A stretch of DNA of 64,000 nucleotides from a virus. Below the pieces are notes generated by a model. The model had not been told where the DNA came from. It saw only the letters and a list, made by a program, of their open reading frames with translations, and did no database searches. Below, piece by piece: positions 54,598-63,756 of the stretch. The position numbers were made by a program, and so were the translations under genes. Numbering within the stretch: the stretch's first letter is position 1; the number at the start of each line of letters is the position of its first letter. The stretch covers positions 1-64,000 of the IMG/VR virus record IMGVR_UViG_3300044643_002008. One strand, given 5' to 3'.

Positions 54598-55105
54598 ATG
54601 CGTTGTTCTCGGGTTTTTTGCTATTCCCAATAGCGTCAAATTCCCAGGAGTTGTTAACCGCTGCCCAAAGTGCTTTATCTATGTCTGTTGGCTCAAGGTC
54701 AAACCTATCCATCAGTTCGCGATGTTTTAAGATGGCAGCCTTTAAGAACTCGGCATACCCATCGGAACTGCTTTCGCCTGATTCAATCATCATCGTCACT
54801 TCATCAAGACGTTTTTCAACATGAAACTTAAAGCGACGTATCTTTGACTTCTTGGCCGCGTAGTGCTCAATTGACTGAGAAAGAAGAAATACGCCGTCTT
54901 TGCCCATATTGGTGTACCTAGAAGCGTCGGAGCTTTCATCATTCTCAATTAGAACAATTTGCTCCTCAAGGTTAGAAACCAGGGCGATTAAGCCTCGTTG
55001 CCACCTGTTGAGATTTGACTCCATACAGAGATATTCGCGCTGCGCCAGGGATGCATTGTTTTTAACATCCTCCGCTATAAGTCGTGCAAATGCATCGTCG
55101 TTCAC
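54587..55105 (-). CDS. Hypothetical helical protein in the recombination operon
   Basis: The 172-residue protein is mostly helical, with LMAEDVKNNASLAQREY-type charged helices and a FKFHVEKRLDEVTMMIES segment. Its stop overlaps the HNH start, and its start overlaps the RecB-like stop by four bases. A role in recombination or replication is suggested by context only. Confidence 0.55.
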   Translation of the reverse strand: MNDDAFARLIAEDVKNNASLAQREYLCMESNLNRWQRGLIALVSNLEEQIVLIENDESSDASRYTNMGKDGVFLLSQSIEHYAAKKSKIRRFKFHVEKRLDEVTMMIESGESSSDGYAEFLKAAILKHRELMDRFDLEPTDIDKALWAAVNNSWEFDAIGNSKKPENNAYAS

Positions 55106-55908
55106 TTTTTACCGTTCCATTGAGGGCATATTGTGTTCTTGAATGTACACCAGTCGCACAGCCGATGAGGGATAGCCTCCCATTCGCCAGAATCGCATCG
55201 CTCAACAACGCCATCCCATACCTTGCGAACACGCTCGACTGTATTTGTTAAGTGTTCCGCCGTTGGCTTCATTGTCATTATTTTGTTGTCTTTTAAGTAA
55301 ATGAGTTGAAGCTCGTCGACCGGTTTGTCAACATCGTTGCTTAGCACCAGAGCATAAATAAGCAACTGCATAAACTTGTCGCCGGCGTATCGAGGGTTTG
55401 GCGATTTTCCGGTCTTGTAGTCGCTGATGACTAGGCCAGAAGGAGATTCTGACCACCTATCGATAAAGCCCTTTATCTGGACTCCATCAATCTGACCATT
55501 TAGCTCTGTTTCAATTCCAGCAGGAACAATCTCCAGAGGGTTCTCTACAAGAAAAACATTTTCAATACAAAACCATGATTTCCAACGAAAGTTGTTTATC
55601 TCTTTGTCTAAAGAATGTTTACCTGTTTTGACCTGAACTGACTTAACAAGTATTGGCTCAACTCGCTCCCGCCAATTACTGTTTTCCCAAACTTCCGCAC
55701 TAATGTTTTTTACGGAAAAAATAGTCCTATCTTCTGGCTCCAAAGCATAGAAGTTTTCAAGAACCTCATGAACGAAGTTTCCCATCAGGGTTGCCTCCGT
55801 TGGCGGCTCTGGCATCTTGTCAATACGTGTGTACTTGTATTTAAGAGGGCATTGCTCAAACGTGGAAATAGACGAAGGAGATAAATATGGAGGAAGAAGG
55901 TCAGTCAT
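55102..55908 (-). CDS. RecB/Cas4-like PD-(D/E)XK nuclease with Fe-S-type Cys
   Basis: From Met 55908 the protein has 268 residues. It shows SSISTFEQCPLKYKY (one Cys), GNFVHEVLE (His), VQIKGFIDRW (Asp), VISDYKTGK (DxK), QLLIYALVL and a C-terminal CDWCTFKNTICP. The single early Cys with the late three form the typical 4Fe-4S site of Cas4/AddB-type nucleases. It would act as a DNA exonuclease providing single strands for the Rad52-like annealase encoded just upstream. The TTG at 55923 in the same frame is a weaker start. Confidence 0.9.
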   Translation of the reverse strand: MTDLLPPYLSPSSISTFEQCPLKYKYTRIDKMPEPPTEATLMGNFVHEVLENFYALEPEDRTIFSVKNISAEVWENSNWRERVEPILVKSVQVKTGKHSLDKEINNFRWKSWFCIENVFLVENPLEIVPAGIETELNGQIDGVQIKGFIDRWSESPSGLVISDYKTGKSPNPRYAGDKFMQLLIYALVLSNDVDKPVDELQLIYLKDNKIMTMKPTAEHLTNTVERVRKVWDGVVERCDSGEWEAIPHRLCDWCTFKNTICPQWNGKK

Positions 55909-56560
55909 TTTCGCCGGTTTCAAAAGTGAGGAAGAGAGCCTTCTCCATTAACGCTTCAAGGTCTGGCTCTGTTGCGGTCACCTTTGTTGGCTTTGGTCGT
56001 CCGCCTGCGTATTCGGCCCAAAACGCATTCAGTTCTTTCTTCTGCGAATCATTGAGTGCTTTGGATACGGACACAAAATCATCCCAAAGCTCTGCAACCA
56101 CTGGGTCGATTGACTGAATGATTTGTTGCTCGCGTTCGGCGGCTACTTCTTCAAGCATTGCCTCTTCTGAGCGTGCAAGGTAAAGGCCAACGCCAATAGT
56201 TTGAGCGGCTTTCTTTAGTGCGTCAGATACTGCGCCCTTCATCTCGTCACCAAGGTCAACAATTTCTCCAGCCTTTGTGCGCTTGATTTTTTGACCACCG
56301 AACCCGTCGCGAGAGATGGGAAAAACAGCATCAGGGCAATACCACGTCATTCGCACGTGAGCGACGATGTAATCAGGGTCAAGTGCGTCGCGACCGCAAG
56401 AGATGATTTCAAAAGACCACTTGTCTACGCCAACAACCTTGTTCAGTCGAGTAATTACCTCGCTAACAGGAATGTACGTAAGGGAGGTTCCGCCCTTTTT
56501 GAGCTGACGCTCCATTTCGCGTGGAAATGGTTCACTGAGCATTGAATAGATATCGGACAT
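55901..56560 (-). CDS. Rad52/22-type single-strand annealing protein
   Basis: The 219-residue protein has SLTYIPVSEVITRLNKVVG, KWSFEIISCGRD, YIVAHVRMTWY, then EMKGAVSDALKKAAQTIGVG (the conserved Rad52 signature) and a charged C-terminal tail. It binds single strands and anneals complementary DNA. It overlaps the RecB/Cas4-like nuclease gene by eight bases, a known phage recombination pairing. Confidence 0.9.
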   Translation of the reverse strand: MSDIYSMLSEPFPREMERQLKKGGTSLTYIPVSEVITRLNKVVGVDKWSFEIISCGRDALDPDYIVAHVRMTWYCPDAVFPISRDGFGGQKIKRTKAGEIVDLGDEMKGAVSDALKKAAQTIGVGLYLARSEEAMLEEVAAEREQQIIQSIDPVVAELWDDFVSVSKALNDSQKKELNAFWAEYAGGRPKPTKVTATEPDLEALMEKALFLTFETGEND

Positions 56561-57076
56561 TTATTTCACCTTTGGTTTACGGACGATAATGCTCGTCTTT
56601 GGTTCTAACACTTCACAGTAATTATCAGCATTTACGCCAATAGTAAAGAGCTCTTTTACTCGCCAGTAAGATGGCTGTACAAAACGAAGAACTTCACTTA
56701 TTAGTTCTTCTGTCGATTTTTGTGATTCGCCTGTTTCCATGTCAATGTTTGTCATAATTAAACGCCTGGCTATTTCTCCAGCGAGCTCGTTGTGTTTCCA
56801 CGCGCGCCTATCGCTAGCAACTTTTTTCTCAATGCGAATACCGTCACCAAGGTCTACCTCAGGAATATCGGCCATCTCCCTATCAAGCATGGCCGCGACC
56901 GTGTCGTACATTGCCCCAATGCTTGCTTTGGCTGTGTACATCGTGAAAAGCATTTGTGCCACTTCTCGATAATCTGGCGATTCAGAAGAAACTGCAGCAG
57001 AGATTGCCGAGTCAAGTTCAAGAATTGCATGGTCAAGAGCAGAGACCTTAGAGGCCACATCGCTAGAAAATGACAT
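56561..57076 (-). CDS. Hypothetical protein of the recombination operon
   Basis: The 171-residue protein has a helical N-terminal half (LDSAISAAVSSESP, LFTMYTAKASIGAMYD) and a C-terminal part with basic residues (IRIEKKVASDRRAWKHNELA, SYWRVKELF and SIIVRKPKVK). Similar proteins sit before Rad52-like genes in actinophages. An accessory DNA-binding role is possible. The ribosome site AAGGAAAAA precedes the ATG at 57076. Confidence 0.6.
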   Translation of the reverse strand: MSFSSDVASKVSALDHAILELDSAISAAVSSESPDYREVAQMLFTMYTAKASIGAMYDTVAAMLDREMADIPEVDLGDGIRIEKKVASDRRAWKHNELAGEIARRLIMTNIDMETGESQKSTEELISEVLRFVQPSYWRVKELFTIGVNADNYCEVLEPKTSIIVRKPKVK

Positions 57077-57110
57077 TTTTTCCTTAATAGATAGATATTG
57101 CTAGTAGTTG

Positions 57111-58415
57111 TTAAACGAGGATAGCAACAGGGCGGCGATATGGCAAGCCCAATCCAGCTAAAAATGTAAAAGCTCCGACTGCGGAGTCGACCTGGTCGTC
57201 ATGGTTGCACGCTTCAGGAAATGATGAAAGTTCGTCTAACCAGTCGCTCAGCCATGAATTACGCACTATTCGTACGTTTCCATTTGCAACTGCTGCTGCG
57301 AAAGGACGAGCGCGAGTAATTTTGTCTCCAGTGGCCCTAATCCCACCAAAGTCATACCCGGCGAGGATGTATCTGGCGTACTGGTCAACCAGGGCTTTTC
57401 CGGATGAACCCGGTTCCTGCTCCATTCGAATCTGAACAGCTACGCCATCTTCGTTTGCGGTCTGGGCGATTAACTGCTCAACCTTGTCGCCCTTGACTCT
57501 GGCCCGCTTTACGTCGAGAATATAGGCAACCCCCTGGTCAAAAAGCATTAATGTACCAACGGTCCAGTCAGGGTCTGGATTTGAGTGGTTTGGCTCAGTG
57601 GCAGCCAAGTCCCAAAATCTGACCACTCTTGCCTGTGGTGTGACAATTGGCACTTCGTGGGGGTCAATAATAACAAAGGAAGTTCTGTCAAACAACGAAC
57701 CCAGGGTCGTAGCCCACCAGTCGCCCTCTTCAAGGCGACGACGCTCAATCGGGTCAAGGGAAGCCAGAGCCTGGCGGTATGAGTCGGCGTCGATTCCGGG
57801 GTTGTCTGTAAGGAGGGAGGGTACAAATATTCGGTTTGTAGTCTCGCCTTCCACGATAAACCTCTGTCTTACCCAGTTTGGCGCAGGGTTAGACGCGGCT
57901 CTCATTCGCAGAGGAACCTTGGCTAGCTCACCACTATTAGGGCGACGAAGACGAGAGAAAAGGTATCTGTAGTCAGATTCCCGGATTTCCGTAACTTCGT
58001 CCATGCCAATGAACTGGAATTCCGAACCCTTGTAGCGAAGGTAGTCATTTGTGTTGTTCAGGTATCCAAACGAGATTCTTGCCCCAGAAGGGAATGTAGC
58101 CACATAGCTATTAGCGTTCCAGTGGACATCGTCATAGTTTGCCATCCATGACCTAAAACGGTCCATGAGAGCTCCAGGAAGCGAAAGGTCAGCGAAGGTT
58201 CGACGGAAAAGAATTGCCGAGTACCCAGGAACGTCAACATACTGCAAGGCCGACATTAGAAGCGCAGAGCTCTTTCCTCCACCAGCAGCACCACCAAAAA
58301 GGGCCTCAAGAGTGTTTGTTCTCAAAAACACTTTCTGAGTGATTGATGGCTTTTCGGCACAGTATTCGGATATTTTGGGCTCCAAATATTCCAGTACTTT
58401 GTTCCAGTCGGTCAT
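57111..58415 (-). CDS. terL: Terminase large subunit
   Basis: The 434-residue protein has the packaging ATPase Walker A (GGAAGGGKSS, 41-50), FQFIGMDEVTE as Walker B with Glu, and a C-terminal nuclease with WDLAATE (Asp), RMEQEPG and HDDQVDS (Asp). It translocates phage DNA into proheads and cuts it. The gene is on the minus strand while the portal and protease genes diverge to the right, an unusual split of the packaging genes. GAAGGG lies upstream of the start. No small terminase is recognisable next to it. Confidence 0.95.
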   Translation of the reverse strand: MTDWNKVLEYLEPKISEYCAEKPSITQKVFLRTNTLEALFGGAAGGGKSSALLMSALQYVDVPGYSAILFRRTFADLSLPGALMDRFRSWMANYDDVHWNANSYVATFPSGARISFGYLNNTNDYLRYKGSEFQFIGMDEVTEIRESDYRYLFSRLRRPNSGELAKVPLRMRAASNPAPNWVRQRFIVEGETTNRIFVPSLLTDNPGIDADSYRQALASLDPIERRRLEEGDWWATTLGSLFDRTSFVIIDPHEVPIVTPQARVVRFWDLAATEPNHSNPDPDWTVGTLMLFDQGVAYILDVKRARVKGDKVEQLIAQTANEDGVAVQIRMEQEPGSSGKALVDQYARYILAGYDFGGIRATGDKITRARPFAAAVANGNVRIVRNSWLSDWLDELSSFPEACNHDDQVDSAVGAFTFLAGLGLPYRRPVAILV

Positions 58416-58418
58416 TGC

Positions 58419-58447
58419 TTGCCCTTCGAGGTGTATAGGTATAGATT
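58419..58447 (+). promoter_or_regulatory. Possible promoter of the rightward head operon
   Basis: TTGCCC (58419-58424), 17-base spacer and TAGATT (58442-58447) are a moderate match. The GTG start at 58483 follows after 35 bases with GAGGAG before it. A leftward promoter for terL in the same gap (TATACA, spacer 16) is weaker. The 67-base gap is the only intergenic stretch available to start both operons. Confidence 0.4.
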
Positions 58448-58482
58448 AGTATGCAACAAGAGAGATTGAGGAGCAGTACCTA

Positions 58483-58698
58483 GTGTCCAGTGTAAAACAG
58501 TCGTACGTGTCAAGAAAAATTGAGCCGCTAATTAAAAAAATTAAAAAAGGCTTATCTAGACGGGCAACCGCCAATCTAATGATGGTTTCGTTTATACTGT
58601 TTACTGCTATTGGATGTTTTTTGGTGTACGTGCCCGCTGGCTTCATATGTGCCGGCATATCTTGTGGTTTGTTCGGTTTTCTTCTAGGACAGGAATAA
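58483..58698 (+). CDS. Small two-helix membrane protein before portal
   Basis: The 71-residue protein begins with GTG, preceded by GAGGAG. The N-terminal 27 residues are basic (SRKIEPLIKKIKKGLSRRA), then two hydrophobic helices (LMMVSFILFTAIGCFLVYV and GFICAGISCGLFGFLLG). Small membrane proteins before the portal gene occur in other actinophages and are of unknown function. It ends 10 bases before the portal start. Confidence 0.7.
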   Translation: MSSVKQSYVSRKIEPLIKKIKKGLSRRATANLMMVSFILFTAIGCFLVYVPAGFICAGISCGLFGFLLGQE

Positions 58699-58708
58699 AT
58701 ACTAAATC

Positions 58709-60943
58709 ATGGCCTGGAATATTGGTAATAAAGACCTCGGCGGATTCGAGAAAAAGGCTGGAAACATTGGTCCAGGCGCTCCCGTCGCATATAACCCATC
58801 AATGGCTGGTCGGCCATACAAAGACTCGTGGGATATTGAGCGCGCTTACAGAGAAGGCGTTCAGAAGGTCACATGGGTAAACCGCTGTATTGACGCGATT
58901 GCTGGCAACCAGGCGAGATTGCCAATGATTATCAGAAAAGACAATTCACCAGATGGTGAAATCGTTCGCAAGAAGAACCCGATTCTTGACATTCTTAACT
59001 CGACGGCAAACCAGGGAGAAAACTCCTTTATCTTTAGATATAGGCTTTCTTCACAGCTTTTGATGTCTAGCCGTGGTGCCTTTATCGAGAAAGTTCGTGG
59101 CAGAAATGGAGAGGTAGTAGCTCTTCACCTTCTCCCACCACAACACACCTCTCCAATACCAGACCCTAAGCGCTTTGTTTCCGGATTTGAAGTGGACATG
59201 CGAAATGGTACGAAAATAATCCTTCGTCCTGAAGATGTAATTTGGGTTCGTCGTCCGCACCCCTTGGACCCATATCTGTCAATGACGCCAATGGAAGCGG
59301 CTGGTATCGCAATTGAAATTGAAAACCTTGCAAAAATTTATAACCGTAACTTCCTTCTGAATGACGGTCGCCCAGGCGGCTTGATTGTTGTTCGTGGAGA
59401 AATTGACGACGACGACAAGGACGAGCTTAGAAGTAGATTCCGCGGCAACCTTTCAAAGACAGGTGCCGTAACGGTTCTTTCCTCTGACGAGGGTGTTGAC
59501 TTCGTTGATACCGGAGCCTCACCACGAGATGCCGCGTATATACAGATGCGTCAAATCACTAAGGAAGAAATTCTCTCCGCCTTCGGTGTACCTGAATCGG
59601 TTATCGGAAACGCTGCAGGACGCACATTCTCAAATGCCGGCGAAGAAATCCGTGTTTTCTGGGTCGAGACAATGATGCCCCACTTGATGCAGATGGCCAG
59701 AGCTCTCGACGCTCTTGACCCCGAGTACTACATCGACTTTGATACCTCGCAGGTTCCCGTTCTTGTTCTGTACAAGCAGGAGCGTGAACGCTATTTGCTC
59801 GACGAGCTTCAGGCTGGATTAATTAGCCCAAATGAATACCGTGCCGGAACAGGCAAAAAAGAAATTGATTCAGACTTGATGAACGCAATGCTCGCCAACC
59901 CGAACTTGACGCCAATTGGCTACACGGACAAACCGTTTGACTCAACACAGCAACAGCAACTTGACATGATGGGTGCTCAGCAGGGTGCTCCTGGAGCTCC
60001 TCAGATGCCAGGAATGCCGCCAATGCCCGGTGCGGTGCTTGGGCAGGAATCAGGAATGATTGGGGCACCAGAGGCTCCCCAAGAGGGAATGACGGCAGCT
60101 TTAGCTCAAGAGGCACAAGTAATCCCAACAGAGGTTGGACCGGTTCAAGGATTGTCAGAGAACTTAAACGAACTTCGCTTTAAGTCCATGAACGCGGCAA
60201 TCGATGAGTGGGACACAAAAGCTGAGCAGGATTCCGATAGATGGGTCGAAATTATGGATAGAAGCCTTGAGCGCCTATTCGACCGACAGAACCGCGTAGT
60301 CATCGAGAAGGCAAATGGAGCCAAGGCCAAGAAAAGCCTTGAGTCGGGCAAACTTGAGGGAAGCGCAATATTTGATACCGACGTTTGGAATAAGCAGTTG
60401 CAGGAAGACTTGCGACCTGTAATCAAAGCGATTATCGAAGATTCCGCTCGTCTTGCTTCTCAAAAAACCGGAATGCCTGTAGAAATAGACGAAGAAGAGC
60501 TTAATGAATACATTGAGCAACAGCTAAATAGGGCCCAGCAGGTCAACAATACGACAAAAGAAGAAATTCTTGCCGCGATATTGATAGCCCAGTCATTGCA
60601 AGATGATGAAGATAGGTCGGGAATGCTTAAGGCTGCTCTTGCGGCAATATTCCTTAATCTCCTTACGAAACGCCGTCGTCTTATAGCTGAGCACGAGTCG
60701 CAATCTGCCTACAATGCCGGAACATACTTTGCTAGCCGTCTTCTTGGCTCCCCAACAAAGACATGGGTTACCAGAAAAGATGCAAAAGTTAGAGCTGAGC
60801 ACCTGTTAATGCAGGGCAAGACAGTTGATGTTGGTCAGTCTTTTGATGTCGATGGCGTCAAGATGCGATTCCCTGGAGACCCTTCTGCTCCAGTGCATTT
60901 AACAATCAACTGTAGATGCCGCCTCAAGTTTGACACACTTTAA
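58709..60943 (+). CDS. Portal protein fused to a MuF-like C-terminal domain
   Basis: The 744-residue protein has a HK97-type portal domain (about 40-410; WVNRCIDAIAGNQARLPMII, GRPGGLIVVRG, PESVIGNAAGRTFSNAGE) then a Gln/Pro/Met-rich linker (about 415-470) and a C-terminal domain with helices and TKTWVTRKDAKVRAEHL and PSAPVHLTINCRCRL, the W-T-D-VR-H...NCRC pattern of the MuF/phage head morphogenesis domain. It is thus a portal-MuF fusion, which places minor head protein copies in a ring at the portal vertex. The gene ends inside a 14-base stem. Confidence 0.9.
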   Translation: MAWNIGNKDLGGFEKKAGNIGPGAPVAYNPSMAGRPYKDSWDIERAYREGVQKVTWVNRCIDAIAGNQARLPMIIRKDNSPDGEIVRKKNPILDILNSTANQGENSFIFRYRLSSQLLMSSRGAFIEKVRGRNGEVVALHLLPPQHTSPIPDPKRFVSGFEVDMRNGTKIILRPEDVIWVRRPHPLDPYLSMTPMEAAGIAIEIENLAKIYNRNFLLNDGRPGGLIVVRGEIDDDDKDELRSRFRGNLSKTGAVTVLSSDEGVDFVDTGASPRDAAYIQMRQITKEEILSAFGVPESVIGNAAGRTFSNAGEEIRVFWVETMMPHLMQMARALDALDPEYYIDFDTSQVPVLVLYKQERERYLLDELQAGLISPNEYRAGTGKKEIDSDLMNAMLANPNLTPIGYTDKPFDSTQQQQLDMMGAQQGAPGAPQMPGMPPMPGAVLGQESGMIGAPEAPQEGMTAALAQEAQVIPTEVGPVQGLSENLNELRFKSMNAAIDEWDTKAEQDSDRWVEIMDRSLERLFDRQNRVVIEKANGAKAKKSLESGKLEGSAIFDTDVWNKQLQEDLRPVIKAIIEDSARLASQKTGMPVEIDEEELNEYIEQQLNRAQQVNNTTKEEILAAILIAQSLQDDEDRSGMLKAALAAIFLNLLTKRRRLIAEHESQSAYNAGTYFASRLLGSPTKTWVTRKDAKVRAEHLLMQGKTVDVGQSFDVDGVKMRFPGDPSAPVHLTINCRCRLKFDTL

Positions 60944-60971
60944 GTAAACTCGCGGACTTTACTTAAAGTGT
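60935..60971 (+). other. Perfect 14-bp inverted repeat at the portal stop codon
   Basis: ACACTTTAAGTAAA (60935-60948) and TTTACTTAAAGTGT (60958-60971) are exact complements around a nine-base loop and include the portal stop codon TAA. There is no T-run, so it is not a normal terminator. It may be an mRNA stability element, a processing site, or a protein-binding dyad separating portal from protease expression. Confidence 0.75.
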
Positions 60972-61026
60972 TCCGCTAGACGACTGTTTAATTGTTTATT
61001 ATTGAACCTGTCGAAAGGTTTGCTAT

Positions 61027-63756
61027 ATGCCATCATCTTTTACAGATATGAATACGACAGAAGAAAAAGCTACAGAATACAAGGCCATTCCTGGTCAGTT
61101 CAATGTTGATGAAGCTCTTGGCATTGTTGAATGTTTCGTCGCCGGCATAGGAAACAAGGACTCCGTTGGAGATGTTTGCCTTCCTGGTGCTTTCTCTGGA
61201 AGCCTTAAGCGTCGTAAGCCACGTGTTGTATGGGGACACAACTGGAATGAGCCAATTGGCAAAGTTCTAGACATCTACGAAGTTGGTCCCAACGACCCAC
61301 GTCTACCCATGAAGATGAGACGTGCCGGTATAGGTGGTCTGTATGCTCGCGTTCAGTTCAACCTAAAATCCGAAAGAGGCAAGGAAGCATTTAATAGCGT
61401 TGTTTTCTTTGGAGAAGAGCAAGAGTGGTCAATTGGCTACAAGACTTTGGACGCTGTTTTTGACCCATCGCAACAGGCAAACATGCTTAAAGAAGTCGAG
61501 CTATACGAAGTATCTCCTGTTTTGCACGGTGCAAACCAGCTAACAGGAACGATATCCATCAAAGCTGACCAGCCATTAAAAGACCCAAAGGGTGGATTAA
61601 CCGCCGCTGGACGTAGGCACTTTAAGAATACTGAAGGCGCAGACCTCAAGCCCGGAGTTAAGGGCCCAGCAGACACCCCAGAGAAGATGCGCCGCAAAGG
61701 CTCATTCCTCACTCGCTTTTACACAAACCCTTCAGGTCCTCTTGTTGATGAAGATGGAGAGCCAACACGCCTAGCGCTTGCTGCAGTTGCATGGGGAGAG
61801 CCAGCACCAAAGAACCGTCAGGACGCGGCAGAACTCGCTGCAAAGGGCAGAAGAATGCTCGACAGATACGGTAAGTCTAAGACTAAGGCCGACCCAGCGC
61901 AGGGTGGCCAAAAGTGCCCAACTGCAACAAAAGAAGTTTCCGTCAATATAAAAAATAGACAGAAGGCAATCGATAGCGCCGGATATGGCCCACTTAACCC
62001 AAAGGAAGCAAACTCAGAGTTTTGGGACAAAAAGGCATCTCGATGGGATGTAACTGCCCAAGAAGCAAAAAAGCAGAAGTGCGGAAATTGCGCTGTGTTT
62101 ATAAAGACCTCAGCTATGGAAAAGTGCATTCAGAGCGGCCTTGCTGCCGGTGGAGAGCTTGGCGACAGCGCTTGGGACGTTATTGCTGCAGCAGACCTTG
62201 GTTACTGCGAAGCATTTGACTTCAAGTGTGCCGCGTCTCGTACTTGCGATGCATGGGTTGTTGGTGGACCGATTACTGACGAATCTTCGAACAGTCAAGA
62301 AGTTGCAGAAAAGAGTGCAATATATAAGTCGCCCGAGTACATGTCAAACACTTCAGTTGGACGTATGGCCGAACTCGCAAAAGCCTTGTCGGAAAGATTT
62401 AGCTCGCCAGTAAAAATCAGAACAGCAGACAGAGACATGGTTGTTTTCGACATCAGCAATGGTGGACAGTCAACAACAATGAGAATCACCTACTACTTTG
62501 ATGGCGAAGAATTTATGTTCGGTGAGCCACATCAGGTTCGTGCTGAAACCGTATATCTCCCGGTAAATACTCCTTCCGGAATAATGCCAGGACACGCTTT
62601 TCCAGATATGGAGGATGATGATGATTCAGGGGAATACGCTCATGGGGCTCGTGAAATGATTAGAAACGTATCTCAAAAGCCTCACGACGATTGTGGGTGT
62701 GGATGCTCTGGTGCGGGAACGTGTGGAGTTCCTGAGCCTTCTATTAGCTGGAGCAAGTTCAAGGAAAGAACCCCTGGGGCCCACCTTTTCGTAAGAGCAC
62801 TAGGTCAGGAAAAGTCAGACGCGCTAGAGCTAGTAAAGACAGTGTGCGATTATCACGGAATTGAAATGAAAGAACTGGAAGACGGAGTAGCTGTTCCGTT
62901 TATCGACTCTTTGTCTGATGACGGATATGAAGCCGTAATGACAGTCGCATCGAATATGTCAGAAGGATTTGACGCAAAGAGTGTTGGTGGGAAACTCCGC
63001 CGAGTAGGAAGAATGGCAAACAACTTTGACCGTTTCGACCCTAACGCTATTGACGCCGATGGTGACTCACAAGTTCAAGAAGGAACACGCTTCCAGCGCC
63101 CTGCGGCTCCTAGAAACATGCCAAAGGTTAAGCCAATCCAGGTTCCCCGCAGAGAAGATGTGCCACTAAAGCCTTCTGTTCCATCAACCCCAACACCAAC
63201 CCCCACAAGAGTTCCCGAAAAGCCAAGAGTTCCACAAAGAGCTGGGCGCTTGTCTGGCTCTATGAGCCTTGGTGATAATAGTCTTAGCTGGAGAAGCAGA
63301 GATTTCAAGAATCCAGGACCATCTAAGCTCGGTGAGGAAATGGACAAAATCATTGAAACCGTAGACGGTGATTCTGCATGGGACGCATGGGATGAGCTCG
63401 ATAACAAGCTCGGAGGAATGCTTGATGATATGTCACTTGGCGACCTAGAAGACGCTTTGGATGAAATGAAAGCAAAATTCCGCCAATGGGGAATTGGCAT
63501 GCAGAACGAATACAACGACGCACTAGCTGACAGGTTGATGTGGGGAGACGAAGAAGGAGTTATTAAACACCTGATGCGTTGGCAAGACATGACAAAACGG
63601 CAAGCACAAAAAGAAGCTCCGAGACTAATTGATGAATATGAAGCTGCAAGCCAAAAAGAACAAGCTTTTGAACAGGTTATCGATGCTTTGAAGTCGCGAA
63701 TTAAAGACATAGAAAAAGCAGAGGACGCATTAAGCGAGGATGATTTTTATGATTAG
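61027..63756 (+). CDS. Prohead protease fused to DUF6321-like, Cys-rich and scaffold-like domains
   Basis: The 909-residue protein opens with an HK97-type protease: VVWGHNWNEPIG (His71), EWSIGYK (Ser135) and LYEVSPVLHGAN (Glu161). A DUF6321-like segment (about 189-285) with GRRHFKNTEGADLKPG, RRKGSFLTRFYTNPSGPL and AWGEPAP follows, then a Cys-rich domain (about 345-420; CGNCAVF, YCEAFDFKCAASRTCDAWV) and a small CGCGCSG cluster (about 558). Late parts include DYHGIEM, a DADGDSQVQEG motif and a charged helical end (about 750-900), which looks scaffold-like. The protein probably cleaves itself and the head proteins. The order is unusual. Confidence 0.85.
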   Translation: MPSSFTDMNTTEEKATEYKAIPGQFNVDEALGIVECFVAGIGNKDSVGDVCLPGAFSGSLKRRKPRVVWGHNWNEPIGKVLDIYEVGPNDPRLPMKMRRAGIGGLYARVQFNLKSERGKEAFNSVVFFGEEQEWSIGYKTLDAVFDPSQQANMLKEVELYEVSPVLHGANQLTGTISIKADQPLKDPKGGLTAAGRRHFKNTEGADLKPGVKGPADTPEKMRRKGSFLTRFYTNPSGPLVDEDGEPTRLALAAVAWGEPAPKNRQDAAELAAKGRRMLDRYGKSKTKADPAQGGQKCPTATKEVSVNIKNRQKAIDSAGYGPLNPKEANSEFWDKKASRWDVTAQEAKKQKCGNCAVFIKTSAMEKCIQSGLAAGGELGDSAWDVIAAADLGYCEAFDFKCAASRTCDAWVVGGPITDESSNSQEVAEKSAIYKSPEYMSNTSVGRMAELAKALSERFSSPVKIRTADRDMVVFDISNGGQSTTMRITYYFDGEEFMFGEPHQVRAETVYLPVNTPSGIMPGHAFPDMEDDDDSGEYAHGAREMIRNVSQKPHDDCGCGCSGAGTCGVPEPSISWSKFKERTPGAHLFVRALGQEKSDALELVKTVCDYHGIEMKELEDGVAVPFIDSLSDDGYEAVMTVASNMSEGFDAKSVGGKLRRVGRMANNFDRFDPNAIDADGDSQVQEGTRFQRPAAPRNMPKVKPIQVPRREDVPLKPSVPSTPTPTPTRVPEKPRVPQRAGRLSGSMSLGDNSLSWRSRDFKNPGPSKLGEEMDKIIETVDGDSAWDAWDELDNKLGGMLDDMSLGDLEDALDEMKAKFRQWGIGMQNEYNDALADRLMWGDEEGVIKHLMRWQDMTKRQAQKEAPRLIDEYEAASQKEQAFEQVIDALKSRIKDIEKAEDALSEDDFYD

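Noticed and set aside
63075-63710. Long Ser-rich minus-strand frame in the polyprotein gene
   Set aside because: It is antisense to a well-supported charged C-terminal region and has no family match or start signal.
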